Shown here: in pieces, positions 1 to 7,973 of the stretch
Numbering within the stretch: the stretch's first letter is position 1
Layout: every line of letters starts with the position of its first letter
Origin: Geodermatophilus dictyosporus
Lineage (GTDB): Bacteria > Actinomycetota > Actinomycetes > Mycobacteriales > Geodermatophilaceae
Reading direction: 5' to 3'
Assembly (NCBI RefSeq): GCF_900115505.1
Contig: NZ_FOWQ01000006.1
Span: 186,001-250,000, forward strand
DNA length: 64,000 nt
Translations under genes and position numbers: made by a program
The notes under the pieces: model-generated
What the model saw: the letters and a program-made list of their open reading frames with translations, nothing else
The model's database searches: none
What the model was told of the DNA's origin: nothing

Positions 1-87
1 GACCCCGGCGAGGGCGTAGGCCAGCGCGAGCAGCCAGCCCTGCAGGACCAGCCAGACGAGGTTGAGCAGCGTGCGGAGGGTGTCCAC
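1..87 (-). CDS. YccF domain protein, N-terminal fragment
   Basis: Only the first 29 codons lie in the window; the gene continues beyond base 1. The visible part starts with GTG at 87 and begins MDTLRTLLNLVWLVLQGWLL, a hydrophobic first helix. The 'TLLNLVWLV...GW' pattern is the typical start of the YccF family, small inner-membrane proteins with two repeated membrane domains and no settled function. About 86 bases separate its start from the stop of the MOSC gene, which is transcribed the same way, so it may be the last gene of that unit. The family call rests on this short stretch alone. Confidence 0.6.
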   Translation of the reverse strand, partial: MDTLRTLLNLVWLVLQGWLLALAYALAGV

Positions 88-173
88 ACCTGTTCCACGG
101 GCCGGCGGCACGGGAGGTTCCGCACGCGCAGGGTGGCGCGCACCGCCCCCGCGGTGGCCGGCGGCCGCCTCCC

Positions 174-707
174 TCAGCCGGCCACCGGGCGGGGGACCGG
201 CCGGTCGGCACCCGTGGGCGCGCCGCGCTCGGCCGCCTCCTCCTCCGGCACCGGCCGGACGGCGGCGCCCTCGGCGATCCGGGCGCCGACGAACACGCCC
301 GCGTTCACCCCGCCGCGGTGCACCATCGCCTTGACCAGCCGCGCGCCGGTGAGCCGCTCGAGGTGGGTGCACGGCGGGCAGCGCTTGGCACCGAAGAGCA
401 GCGCGTCGCCGACGGCGAACCAGCGGCCCACCAGGGAGGGCAGGTCGACGCCGGTGGTCACCAGGTTGCGGCGGGTGTCGCCGGGCGTCAGCGGGGCGCC
501 CACCTCGGCGGCGACCGCGGCGACGTCGGCGGCGTCGATCAGCGTCAGCTGCTTCTCCAGGTCGGGGTACTGCGCCCACGTGCCGCCGCCGAGGGCGTAG
601 CGGTCGCCCTCCAGCCCGCGGCCGGCCAGCAGCCGCGCGGAGGCCACCCGCCGCATCGGCGCGGCCGCCGTCGGGGTCAGCCAGATCTCGGTGAGCGTGC
701 CGGTCAC
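174..707 (-). CDS. MOSC domain-containing protein
   Basis: A 177-residue protein whose body matches a stand-alone MOSC domain, the fold shared with molybdenum cofactor sulfurase C-termini. MOSC proteins are thought to handle sulfur or to act in molybdenum-cofactor-dependent reductions; the substrate here is unknown. Visible marks are the early 'GLEGDRY' motif, 'GDTRRNLVTTGVDL', and a cysteine in 'KRCPPCTHLE' near the middle, the position of the conserved MOSC cysteine. The chosen GTG start at 707 has a clear AGGAGG six bases upstream, and its GTGA overlaps the stop of the EcfT gene, so translation is probably coupled. It is the last gene of the biotin-type ECF transporter operon; a link to biotin is not evident, so it may simply be carried along. 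Confidence 0.85.
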   Translation of the reverse strand: MTGTLTEIWLTPTAAAPMRRVASARLLAGRGLEGDRYALGGGTWAQYPDLEKQLTLIDAADVAAVAAEVGAPLTPGDTRRNLVTTGVDLPSLVGRWFAVGDALLFGAKRCPPCTHLERLTGARLVKAMVHRGGVNAGVFVGARIAEGAAVRPVPEEEAAERGAPTGADRPVPRPVAG

Positions 708-1354
708 GGGGCCTCCTGGGGGCGGTGGCGGGGGGACGGGTCGTCGTCGGCGCCGCGGGCGTCGAGCGCCTCGCTGACGTCGTGGGCCATCTGCAGCACC
801 TGCACCAGCAGCGGCGCGACCGTCGTCCGCAGGGCCCGGACCCCGCGGGCGGAGCCGCCGCGGGCGGCCTGGGCGGCGCGGATCCGGTCGGCGCGCTCGA
901 CGAGCACCGGGATGAACCGCAGCGCCATCGCGACGGCCAGCCCCACCCGGGCCGGCCGGACGCCGACCAGCCGCAGCGGGGTGCACAGCGCCTCGACCAC
1001 CCGGACCATCTCGCTCACCCGGGTCGTCGCCGTCACCACGGCCGCGGCCAGCACCAGCGTGAGCAGCCGCAGCGCGACGTGCGCGCCGGTGCGCAGGTCG
1101 GTGGTCAGCGCGTGCACCGCCAGCAGCGCTCCGAGCCACCACACCACCGCCCGCGCCTGCCGGGCCAGCACGGCCACCGGCAGCCGGGCCACGAGCAGCC
1201 CGACGGCGACCACCCCCGCCAGCGCGGCGCCGGCGGCCGCCACCGAGGGCAGCGCGAACAGCGCGACCGCCAGGACGACGAGGGCGAGCAGCTTGACCGC
1301 GGCCGGGAGCCGGTGCACCACGCCGGCCCCGGGGACGTAGAGGGCGAGGGTCAC
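704..1354 (-). CDS. ECF transporter transmembrane (T) component, BioN-like
   Basis: A 216-residue membrane protein of the EcfT/CbiQ/BioN family, which couples ATP hydrolysis by the A component to toppling of the substrate-binding S component. Several hydrophobic segments fill the first 130 residues. The C-terminal half has the family's cytoplasmic coupling region with two Ala-Arg-Gly type motifs ('QAARGG' and 'ALDARG'). Start is GTG at 1354, overlapping the ATPase stop by GTGA; its own stop overlaps the MOSC start in the same way. Placement directly after a BioY homologue and a single ATPase gene points to a dedicated biotin system (BioMNY type). The substrate assignment is inferred from BioY. 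Confidence 0.88.
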   Translation of the reverse strand: MTLALYVPGAGVVHRLPAAVKLLALVVLAVALFALPSVAAAGAALAGVVAVGLLVARLPVAVLARQARAVVWWLGALLAVHALTTDLRTGAHVALRLLTLVLAAAVVTATTRVSEMVRVVEALCTPLRLVGVRPARVGLAVAMALRFIPVLVERADRIRAAQAARGGSARGVRALRTTVAPLLVQVLQMAHDVSEALDARGADDDPSPRHRPQEAP

Positions 1355-2091
1355 CGGAGCGCCATCAGCGCGCGGTAGGCGGCCACCGCCGGGCCCGGTG
1401 CGGCGTCCTCGACCACGCGGCCGCCGTCGACCACCAGCACCCGGTCGAACCCGTCCAGCAGGTCGAGCTGGTGGGTCACCACGACCACCTGCTGCTCGAG
1501 CCCCGCGATCACGTCGGCCACCCGGCGGGCGTTGATCAGGTCCAGCAGCGTGGTCGGCTCGTCGAACACGACGCGGGCCGGGCGCATGACCAGCACCCCG
1601 GCGATGGCCAGCAGCTGCTTCTGCCCGCCCGAGAGCAGGTGCGCGGGGTGGTCGGCGTGCCCGGCCAGGCCGTAGCGCGCCAGCACCTCGGCGACGCGGG
1701 CGGCGCGCTCGCCGGGCGGCACGCCCTGGTTCTCCAGCCCGTAGGCGACGTCCTCGGCCACCGTGGGGTGCACGATCTGCGCGTCGGGGTCCTGGAAGAC
1801 GAAGCCCACGCGGCGCCGCACGGCGCGCACCTGGGTGCGGGTGTCCAGCCCGTCGACGAGCACCCGGCCCTCGGTGGGCACGACCAGGCCGTTGAGCAGC
1901 CGGGCGAGGGTGCTCTTGCCCGACCCGTTGGCCCCGACGACCCCGACCCGCGCCTCGGTCAGCGTCAGGTCGATGCCGTCGAGCACCACCCGCTCCCCGT
2001 ACCGGTGCCCGACGCCGCGCAGCTCGATGCCGCGCGCGGGGTCGGCGGCGTCGTCCGCGGCGGGCGCCGCGCCGGGACGGCGGAACCTCAC
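1351..2091 (-). CDS. ECF transporter ATP-binding protein, BioM-like
   Basis: A 246-residue ABC ATPase with all catalytic motifs: Walker A 'GANGSGKST' at residues 53-61, Q-loop 'VFQDPDAQ' near 98-105, signature 'LSGGQKQ' at 153-159, Walker B 'RVVFDEPTT' around 173-181 and a switch histidine in 'THQ'. The 'FQDPDAQ' Q-loop is typical of ECF/cobalt-type ATPases. A single ATPase in a BioY-ATPase-EcfT order matches BioM of biotin transporters, where it forms a homodimer. The GTG start at 2091 overlaps the BioY stop by four bases. About 20 residues precede the core domain and are Pro/Ala-rich, so a later start is possible but none has a better ribosome binding site. Confidence 0.9.
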   Translation of the reverse strand: MRFRRPGAAPAADDAADPARGIELRGVGHRYGERVVLDGIDLTLTEARVGVVGANGSGKSTLARLLNGLVVPTEGRVLVDGLDTRTQVRAVRRRVGFVFQDPDAQIVHPTVAEDVAYGLENQGVPPGERAARVAEVLARYGLAGHADHPAHLLSGGQKQLLAIAGVLVMRPARVVFDEPTTLLDLINARRVADVIAGLEQQVVVVTHQLDLLDGFDRVLVVDGGRVVEDAAPGPAVAAYRALMALR

Positions 2092-2651
2092 CGGGCGCCG
2101 GCGGCCCGCCGGGGACGCTCGATGACGGGGTAGCTGCGCCGGACCACGTCGGCGATCGCCGCGGCGACGAAGGCCTTGAACAGGTCACCCGGGACGAACA
2201 GCGCGGCGCCGGTCCAGAGCGCCTCGCCCCACGCCAGCCCGGTGACGACCTTGAGCACGGGGACGCCGACGGCGTAGATGACGACGATGCCGCCGACGAC
2301 GTTGACCAGCGTGCCGACCAGGACGTTGTAGCGGTCCCAGGTGCGCTCGGTCAGCCGGCCGACGACGTACGCGGCGACCGGCCAGCTGAGCAGGTAGCCG
2401 GCCGTCGGCCCGGCGAGGACACCGAGGCCGCCCCGGCCGCCGGCCAGCAGCGGCAGGCCGGCCGCCACCAGCACGAGGAACAGCAGCACGGCGAGGAAGC
2501 CGCGGCGACCGCCCAGGACGGCGCCGGCCAGCATCACGCCGAGCGTCTGCGCGGTGATCGGCACCGGGCCGACGGGGATGGCCGGCAGGGTCCCCAGCAC
2601 CGCGAGGATCGCGGCGAAGAGGGCGACGTAGGCGAGGTCCCGGGTCTTCAC
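2088..2651 (-). CDS. bioY: biotin transporter BioY (ECF S component)
   Basis: A 187-residue integral membrane protein of the BioY family, the high-affinity biotin-binding S component of an ECF transporter. Visible features are six hydrophobic segments, the N-terminal 'DLAYVALFAAI' helix, 'PVGPVPITAQTLGVMLAG' (the BioY hallmark region near residues 26-43), and 'PTAGYLLSWPVAAYVVG' about 80-96. The GTG start at 2651 is set by a strong GGAGGAG six bases upstream. It leads a four-gene unit (bioY, ATPase, EcfT, MOSC) in which every junction is a GTGA overlap, so all four are probably made together. No biotin biosynthesis gene or recognisable BirA/BioQ operator is seen nearby. Confidence 0.93.
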   Translation of the reverse strand: MKTRDLAYVALFAAILAVLGTLPAIPVGPVPITAQTLGVMLAGAVLGGRRGFLAVLLFLVLVAAGLPLLAGGRGGLGVLAGPTAGYLLSWPVAAYVVGRLTERTWDRYNVLVGTLVNVVGGIVVIYAVGVPVLKVVTGLAWGEALWTGAALFVPGDLFKAFVAAAIADVVRRSYPVIERPRRAAGAR

Positions 2652-3183
2652 GGTGTCTCCTCCACAGGCAGCGGGCAGGGCCCGCGCGGACTCGGCGGAA
2701 GGTACCCGAGGGCCGAGCGGCGGCGGTCGCCGGGCACGTCCCGGGACCGCCCGGACGCGGTCGCCGACGGTGGCGGGGCGCTCACCTGCAGACACGCCGG
2801 TCGGTTTGCCGGGCCCGCCCGGCCCGTGTTGTCTGGGGTTCCCGAGCCCCTCGGCGAAGGCGGGACACGGCATGGCAACCGGGTGGTGGGCGTCCCTGTG
2901 GTCCCGGGGGCGCTCCGCACCGAGCGAGCTCCCCCCGGGGCCGCCTCGGGAGCCCGAGGGCGGGACACCGCCGGCCACGGCTCCCCGCCCGCTCTCCGCC
3001 GACGCCGAGGTGACCGCGCACCGCGCCCCGGCCGGGGCGACGCGCGTCCGGGCGGCCCCGGCGCCGCCCGTGCACACCGCCCGCCGACAGACGTCCGGTC
3101 CGTCCGGTCGAGCCGGGTCGCCCGCCGACCCGGTGAGCAGCACCCCGCTGCGCTTCCCCCTCCAGAGGACAGGAGCTCCATCC
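2652..3183. other. intergenic region between divergent bioY and Roadblock genes
   Basis: About 530 bases of very GC-rich sequence that must contain the promoters of the biotin operon (leftwards) and of the Roadblock gene (rightwards). I see no clear -10/-35 pair and no convincing operator. An open frame with an ATG at 2872 runs in frame into the Roadblock gene and would add about 104 Pro/Ala/Arg-rich residues. The frame looks like chance high-GC reading and is not annotated as coding. Confidence 0.4.
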
Positions 3184-3552
3184 GTGGCACAGCTCGACAA
3201 CGTCATCGCCGACCTGCTCGCCATCGAGGGCGCCAACGGCGCCGCGATCGTCGACATCGACAGCGGCATGGCCCTCGCCGCCGGCGGCACGCCCGGTTTC
3301 GACCTCAACGTCGCCGCCGCCGGCAACTCCAACGTCGTGCGCGCCAAGCTGCGCACGATCAACGACCTCGAGCTCAAGGACGAGGTCGAGGACATCCTCA
3401 TCACCCTGCAGAGCCAGTACCACCTCATCAACGTGCTCAAGGGGCAGGGCAACGCCGGCCTGTTCATCTACCTCGTGCTCAACCGGGTGACCGCGAACCT
3501 GGCGCTGGCCCGGCACAAGCTGCGCGCGGTCGCGGCCACCGTGGCCGTCTGA
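3184..3552 (+). CDS. Roadblock/LC7 domain protein
   Basis: A 122-residue protein made of one Roadblock/LC7 domain, the small alpha/beta fold of MglB-type partners of bacterial small GTPases and of Streptomyces 'conservon' proteins. The strand pattern 'NGAAIVDIDSGMALA' (about residues 19-33) and the long central helix starting with 'FDLNVAAAGNSNVV' fit the family. The GTG start at 3184 has AGGAG upstream. It stands alone here: no DUF742, histidine-kinase-like ATPase or GTPase gene, the usual conservon partners, lies beside it. It is followed by a hairpin. Its partner is unknown, and a role in polarity or signalling is only family-based. Confidence 0.82.
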   Translation: MAQLDNVIADLLAIEGANGAAIVDIDSGMALAAGGTPGFDLNVAAAGNSNVVRAKLRTINDLELKDEVEDILITLQSQYHLINVLKGQGNAGLFIYLVLNRVTANLALARHKLRAVAATVAV

Positions 3553-3560
3553 CGGTCCTC

Positions 3561-3594
3561 GGCACCCGCCCCGGACGGGGCCGGGGCGGGTGCC
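3561..3594. terminator. intergenic hairpin, probable bidirectional terminator
   Basis: A perfect 14-bp inverted repeat (3561-3574 with 3581-3594, six-base loop) made almost only of G and C. It lies between the end of the Roadblock gene and the convergent end of the ABC ATPase gene, so it can end transcription from both sides. No U-tract follows, as is usual in actinobacteria. Confidence 0.7.
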
Positions 3595-3618
3595 GGACGG
3601 CAGGCCCGGCGGAGCCGG

Positions 3619-5130
3619 CTACGCGGCGGCGGTGGCGGCCTCGACGATGCGCTCGCGCACGGAGTCCAGGGCGAGCTCGCCGGTGTCGATCCACCGGGCG
3701 ACGCGGCCGCCGGCCACGATGCCGACCCGGTCGCAGCACTCGGCCAGCTCGTCGGGGTCCACCGACACCACGACGACCGAGGTGCCGTGCGCGGTGGCGT
3801 CGTCGAGCAGCTGGCGCACCTGGCGGCGGGCCCGGACGTCGAGCCCGCGGGTGGGCTCGTGCAGCACGACCACGTCGCGCGCGGAGGACATCCAGCGGGC
3901 CAGCGCCAGCTTGTGCTGGTCGCCGCCGGACAGCGCCCCGAAGACGGTGCGGATGCTCAGCGTCTTGACGTCCATCTGGTGCACGGTCCGGATGACCTCG
4001 CGCAGCGTCGCGATCTCCTTGCGCAGGTCGGTGAGCGAGCCCCAGGCCTCCTGGGTGAGGGTGCGGGCGATGGTCTCGCCGGGGTCGACCCCGTAGGCGT
4101 CCTCGTCGGGGCGGTAGACCGGCAGCCGCAGCGCCCCGGTGTCGGCCGAGGGCTCACCGTGCAGCTCGATCTCGTCGGTGATCGCCGGCAGCTCCCCGGA
4201 CAGCGCGTCGGCGATCTCGCGGACGCCGGAGGAGCGGTGCCCGGTCAGCCCGACGACCTCGCCGCGGTGCAGCAGCAGGTCCACGCCCTCGACGCGGCCG
4301 GGCACGCGCAGGTTGCGCACCCGCAGGGCCACCTCGTCCGACGGCACGGGGCGGGCCGGTGCGGGTGCCGCGACGTCGTCGGGCACCGCGGCCACGGTCT
4401 CCCGGCGCACCGGGACCGACACCGGCTCGCCCACCGTCTCGGCGGCCAGCCGGACCGGGTCGAGCTCCCCGCTCGGGCTGTCCAGGGCGATCCGCCCCTC
4501 GCGCAGCACCAGCACCCGGTCGACGACCTCGAGCATCTCGGGCAGCCGGTGGCTGATGTAGAGCACGCCGCGGCCCTGCCGGCTCAGCCGGCCGGCGACG
4601 GCGTGCAGGCCGGTGACCTCGGAGGGCAGCAGCGCCGCCGACACCTCGTCGAGCACGACCAGCCGGGTGTCCTCGGCCAGCACGCGCGCGGTCTCGATCA
4701 GGCCGTGCACGAAGTGCGGCAGCTCGCCGACGAGGGTGTCGGGGTCGACGTCGAGGGTGACCTCGGCCAGCAGCACCTGGGCCTGCCGCCGCAGCTCCTC
4801 CTGCGGGCGGCCGGCCTGCGCCGTGCCGCGGAAGACGGCCCGGGCGACGGTGAGCGACGGGTCGATCCGGACCAGCTGCTCGACCACGCCGACGCCGACG
4901 TGGCGGGCGTCCGCGGCCGACAGCGGCGCGTAGGGGTGGCCCAACAGCGTCATGCGCCCGGAGTCGGCGGGGGTGATGCCCGCCACGATGTCGCCGAGGG
5001 TGGACTTGCCCGCCCCGTTGGTGCCGACGAGGCCGACGATCTCGCCCTCCGCGATGCCGAAGGACACCTCCCGCAGGACGCGGCGGGCGCCGAACGACTT
5101 CGTCAGGCCCTCGACCTGCAGCAACGTCAT
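3619..5130 (-). CDS. sugar-type ABC ATPase with two nucleotide-binding domains, degenerate motifs
   Basis: A 503-residue tandem ABC ATPase laid out like RbsA/MglA sugar importers. The first domain has Walker A 'GTNGAGKST' and a Walker B-like 'LVVLDEVSAAL', but where the family has 'LSVAQQQ' it reads 'LPHFVHGL', so its signature motif is lost. The second domain has a good signature 'LSGGDQHKLALARW' but a non-canonical P-loop 'GHRSSGVREIA', partly normal for the family, and 'VVVLHEPTRG', where histidine replaces the Walker B aspartate. No permease or periplasmic sugar-binding gene lies on either side. The start is the ATG at 5130; an upstream in-frame GTG would add 10 poor residues. It may be an orphan transporter subunit or a non-transport ABC protein. 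Confidence 0.8.
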   Translation of the reverse strand: MTLLQVEGLTKSFGARRVLREVSFGIAEGEIVGLVGTNGAGKSTLGDIVAGITPADSGRMTLLGHPYAPLSAADARHVGVGVVEQLVRIDPSLTVARAVFRGTAQAGRPQEELRRQAQVLLAEVTLDVDPDTLVGELPHFVHGLIETARVLAEDTRLVVLDEVSAALLPSEVTGLHAVAGRLSRQGRGVLYISHRLPEMLEVVDRVLVLREGRIALDSPSGELDPVRLAAETVGEPVSVPVRRETVAAVPDDVAAPAPARPVPSDEVALRVRNLRVPGRVEGVDLLLHRGEVVGLTGHRSSGVREIADALSGELPAITDEIELHGEPSADTGALRLPVYRPDEDAYGVDPGETIARTLTQEAWGSLTDLRKEIATLREVIRTVHQMDVKTLSIRTVFGALSGGDQHKLALARWMSSARDVVVLHEPTRGLDVRARRQVRQLLDDATAHGTSVVVVSVDPDELAECCDRVGIVAGGRVARWIDTGELALDSVRERIVEAATAAA

Positions 5131-5270
5131 CGACGAGCGGACCTCCCCCGACAGGGCCACCGAACAGGCGTCGGCCGACCGTGCGTCAGCGTCCCCCGCG
5201 ACGCTCCGTCACGGGACGCATGCTACCCGCGGGCCGCCGGGCCGGCTCCGTGATCAGGCCGGCACGGCGC

Positions 5271-5669
5271 CTACCGGTTCTGCATGCTGTGCGCGGCCAT
5301 CTCCATGTACCCCCAGAGCGTGGCGTCCTGCTCCTCGGTCAGCCCGAGGGAGTCGACGGCGTCGCGCATGTGCCGCAGCCACGCGTCGCGCTCCACCGGG
5401 CCGATCGCGAAGGGCGCGTGCCGCATGCGCAGCCGCGGGTGCCCGCGCTCCTGCGAGTAGGTGGTGGGCCCGCCCCAGTACTGCTCGAGGAACCGGCGCA
5501 ACCGGGTCTCGGCACCCTCCCAGTCGTCCTGGGGGTACAGCGGGGCGAGGACGGGGTCGGACCGGACGCCGGCGTAGAACCGGGCGACCAGCCGCCGGAA
5601 GGTCGGCTCGCCGCCGACCTCCTCGTAGAAGGTCCGTGCCGAGGGCAGGGACCGGCTCGCCTGGCTCAT
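5271..5669 (-). CDS. glbO: group II truncated haemoglobin, GlbO type
   Basis: A 132-residue truncated globin very close to mycobacterial GlbO: '[10 protein letters not shown]', 'FLEQYWGGP', '[11 protein letters not shown]' with the proximal histidine, 'RDAWLRHM' with the group II tryptophan, and '[12 protein letters not shown]' at the end. These small haem proteins bind oxygen and are linked to respiration and to oxygen or nitric oxide handling. The ATG at 5669 overlaps the stop of the MFS gene (ATGA), making it the last gene of an operon that starts with a prolyl oligopeptidase. Its nearness to HNH, DUF5130, pepN and a nitroreductase gene repeats an order known from mycobacteria. Confidence 0.93.
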   Translation of the reverse strand: MSQASRSLPSARTFYEEVGGEPTFRRLVARFYAGVRSDPVLAPLYPQDDWEGAETRLRRFLEQYWGGPTTYSQERGHPRLRMRHAPFAIGPVERDAWLRHMRDAVDSLGLTEEQDATLWGYMEMAAHSMQNR

Positions 5670-6946
5670 GACACCGATGGTCCCCCAGCCGGGCCGTCCC
5701 CTGCCACGGCGGGCCGGGTGCGCGCGAAGCCCAGCAGCGGCGGGACGACGGCGATCAGGCCGAGGCCACCGGCCAGCGCGACGACGGCGCCCGGCGGCAC
5801 CCGCTCGGCGGCCAGGCCCGCGCTGAGGGCGCCCAGGCCCTGGACGCCGTAGAGGCCGCTCACGGCCACCCCGAAGGCCCGCCCGCGGTAGGCCGAGGGC
5901 ACCGCCTGGACGAAGGAGACGTTGAGCGGGATGGACCACGAGGCGCCCAGCCCGGCCACGAACAGCAGCGCGACGACGAGCGTGTAGACCCCCCGCCCGG
6001 GTCCGGCCGCGACGGCGACGAGGCCGGCCAGCAGCAGCGGCGCCAGGGACAGCGCCACCAGCACCGGCATGAACCGCTCGCTGCGCGCCGTCCCCAGCAC
6101 GCGGGCGACCACCAGCCCGCCGATGGTGACGCCGAGCGGGTTGGCCGCCAGCAGCACGCCGAGCTGGGCGGGCCCCTCGCCGAGGGAGTCGGTGAGGGGG
6201 ACGGCGATGCCCTCGGCGGCGTTGGCGAACATGGTGCCGGTCCACAGCAGCGCGATGATCGCCAGCAGGCGGGGGTTGCGGCCGATGAGGCGCAGGCCCC
6301 CCGCGGTGTCCTGCCACACCGACGACGGCTCCGCGGCGTCCCCGACCGGCGTGGGCCGGCGGTCGAGCGTGGCGGCGAGCCAGACGGCGGAGACGACGAA
6401 GGTGGCCGCGTCGAGGAGCAGCACGACCGACGGGCTGAGCACGGTCACCAGCCCGCCGGCGACCACGAAGCCGACCACCTGCGCCACCTGCAGGCTCACG
6501 TTCGTCAGCGACGTCGCCACCGCGTAGCGCTCGCCCTCGAGGACGTCGGCCATCAGCGCCGAGCGCGCCGACTCGAACGGCGGGCCGAGCAGCGAGACCA
6601 GCAGCAGCAGGCCCAGCAGCACCGGCAGCGGCGTCCCGGGGACCGCCATCCCGGCGACCAGCACGGCGCGGACGACGTCGCTGGCGATGAGGACCCGGTG
6701 CCGCGGGAACCGGTCGGCGACGGTGGACAGCACCGGGCCGCCGACCGCCCACGGCAGGAAGCTCATCGCGAAGGTCAGCGCGGCCAGCAGCGGCGAGTCG
6801 GTGCGCTGGTAGACCAGGACGGTCAGGGCCACGCGGGCGAGCTCGTCACCGATCGTCGACAGCGTGTAGGTGCCGAACAGCGGCCGGAACTCGCGGACGG
6901 CGAAGACCTCCCTGAAGGTGGCCGGCCGTGGGTCGGCCTCGCTCAC
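5666..6946 (-). CDS. MFS transporter
   Basis: A 426-residue major facilitator protein with about a dozen hydrophobic helices. It carries the loop motif '[14 protein letters not shown]' between helices 2 and 3 and a second 'AYRGRAFGV' region in the C-terminal half. The profile resembles efflux carriers of the MFS_3/TetA-like group; the substrate cannot be read. The GTG start at 6946 overlaps the MscS stop by four bases, and its stop overlaps the globin start, so the three genes are translationally coupled. Confidence 0.85.
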   Translation of the reverse strand: MSEADPRPATFREVFAVREFRPLFGTYTLSTIGDELARVALTVLVYQRTDSPLLAALTFAMSFLPWAVGGPVLSTVADRFPRHRVLIASDVVRAVLVAGMAVPGTPLPVLLGLLLLVSLLGPPFESARSALMADVLEGERYAVATSLTNVSLQVAQVVGFVVAGGLVTVLSPSVVLLLDAATFVVSAVWLAATLDRRPTPVGDAAEPSSVWQDTAGGLRLIGRNPRLLAIIALLWTGTMFANAAEGIAVPLTDSLGEGPAQLGVLLAANPLGVTIGGLVVARVLGTARSERFMPVLVALSLAPLLLAGLVAVAAGPGRGVYTLVVALLFVAGLGASWSIPLNVSFVQAVPSAYRGRAFGVAVSGLYGVQGLGALSAGLAAERVPPGAVVALAGGLGLIAVVPPLLGFARTRPAVAGDGPAGGPSVS

Positions 6947-7962
6947 CGGGCGCCGGCCGCGGTGCTCGCGGCGCCGATCAGCGGCGGCGGCGTCCGGATG
7001 CCCTCGGCGACGAAGCGCTCCTTGAGGCGCATGCGCAGCTCGCGGCCGACCCGCCACTGGTCGGCGTTGGTCGAGCGCACCTGCACCCGCATGAAGACGC
7101 CCTCCGCGGTGATCTGCTCGACGCCCAGGGACTCCGGCTCGGCCAGCAGGACCGCCGCCCACTCCTCCTCGCCGTACATCGCGTCGGCGACCTCCTGCAT
7201 CACCCGGCGGCAGCGCTCGAGGTCGGTGTCGTGGGCGACGGGCATGTCGATGACCACCTGGGCGTAGCCCTGGCTCTTGTTGCCCACCCGGAGGATCTCG
7301 CCGTTGCGGGCGTACCAGACGACGCCGTTGACGTCGCGCAGCCGGGTGATCCGCAGGCCCACCGCCTCCACGGTGCCGCTGGCCTCGCCCAGGTCGACGA
7401 CGTCCCCGACGCCGTACTGGTCCTCGAGGATGATCCCGATCCCGGCGATGAAGTCCTTGATGAGGTTCTGCGCGCCGAAGCCGAGGGCCACGCCGACCAC
7501 GCCGGCGCTGGCCACGATCGGCGCCAGGTTGATGCCCAGCTCGCCGAGGACGAGCACGACGGCGATGCCCATGATCACGAACGAGGCGAAGCTGCGCAGC
7601 ACCGAGCCGATCGCCTCGGCCCGCTGCGTGCGCCGCGCGGCGATCTGCTCCAGCGGGTCGGCCGCGCCGGCCGAGCGGTTGCGCAGCGGCCGCAGGATCG
7701 TCGGCATCGCGCCGGTGGCGGTGCGGTCGGTGAGCTGGCGGACCGCCCGGTGCACGAGGTGGCGGACGCCGAACGCGAGCAGCAGGACGAGCAGGATCCT
7801 GGCCGGCTTCTCGATCAGCGCCTCGGCGTTGTTGGCCAGCCAGTCCAGCCCGGACAGCTCGTACACCTTGGCGCACAGCGTCGTCGGGTCCTCGACGCAG
7901 TCAGGGACGCTCTCGGCGAGCGCGCTGTCGGCGGCCATCACGGACGGTAGAGCAGTCATCAC
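6943..7962 (-). CDS. MscS-type mechanosensitive channel
   Basis: A 339-residue small-conductance mechanosensitive channel homologue. It has an N-terminal hydrophobic segment near residues 54-75, a second around 120-150, and the pore-lining helix with Gly/Ala repeats ('GVVGVALGFGAQNLIKDF'). This is followed by the beta domain 'DQYGVGDVVDLGEASGTVE' and a cytoplasmic mixed domain. Such channels relieve turgor at hypo-osmotic shock. It starts with two adjacent ATG codons at 7962/7959. Only 11 bases separate it from the upstream prolyl oligopeptidase gene, so the two are probably cotranscribed. Confidence 0.9.
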   Translation of the reverse strand: MMTALPSVMAADSALAESVPDCVEDPTTLCAKVYELSGLDWLANNAEALIEKPARILLVLLLAFGVRHLVHRAVRQLTDRTATGAMPTILRPLRNRSAGAADPLEQIAARRTQRAEAIGSVLRSFASFVIMGIAVVLVLGELGINLAPIVASAGVVGVALGFGAQNLIKDFIAGIGIILEDQYGVGDVVDLGEASGTVEAVGLRITRLRDVNGVVWYARNGEILRVGNKSQGYAQVVIDMPVAHDTDLERCRRVMQEVADAMYGEEEWAAVLLAEPESLGVEQITAEGVFMRVQVRSTNADQWRVGRELRMRLKERFVAEGIRTPPPLIGAASTAAGAR

Positions 7963-7973
7963 TCACCATCGTG

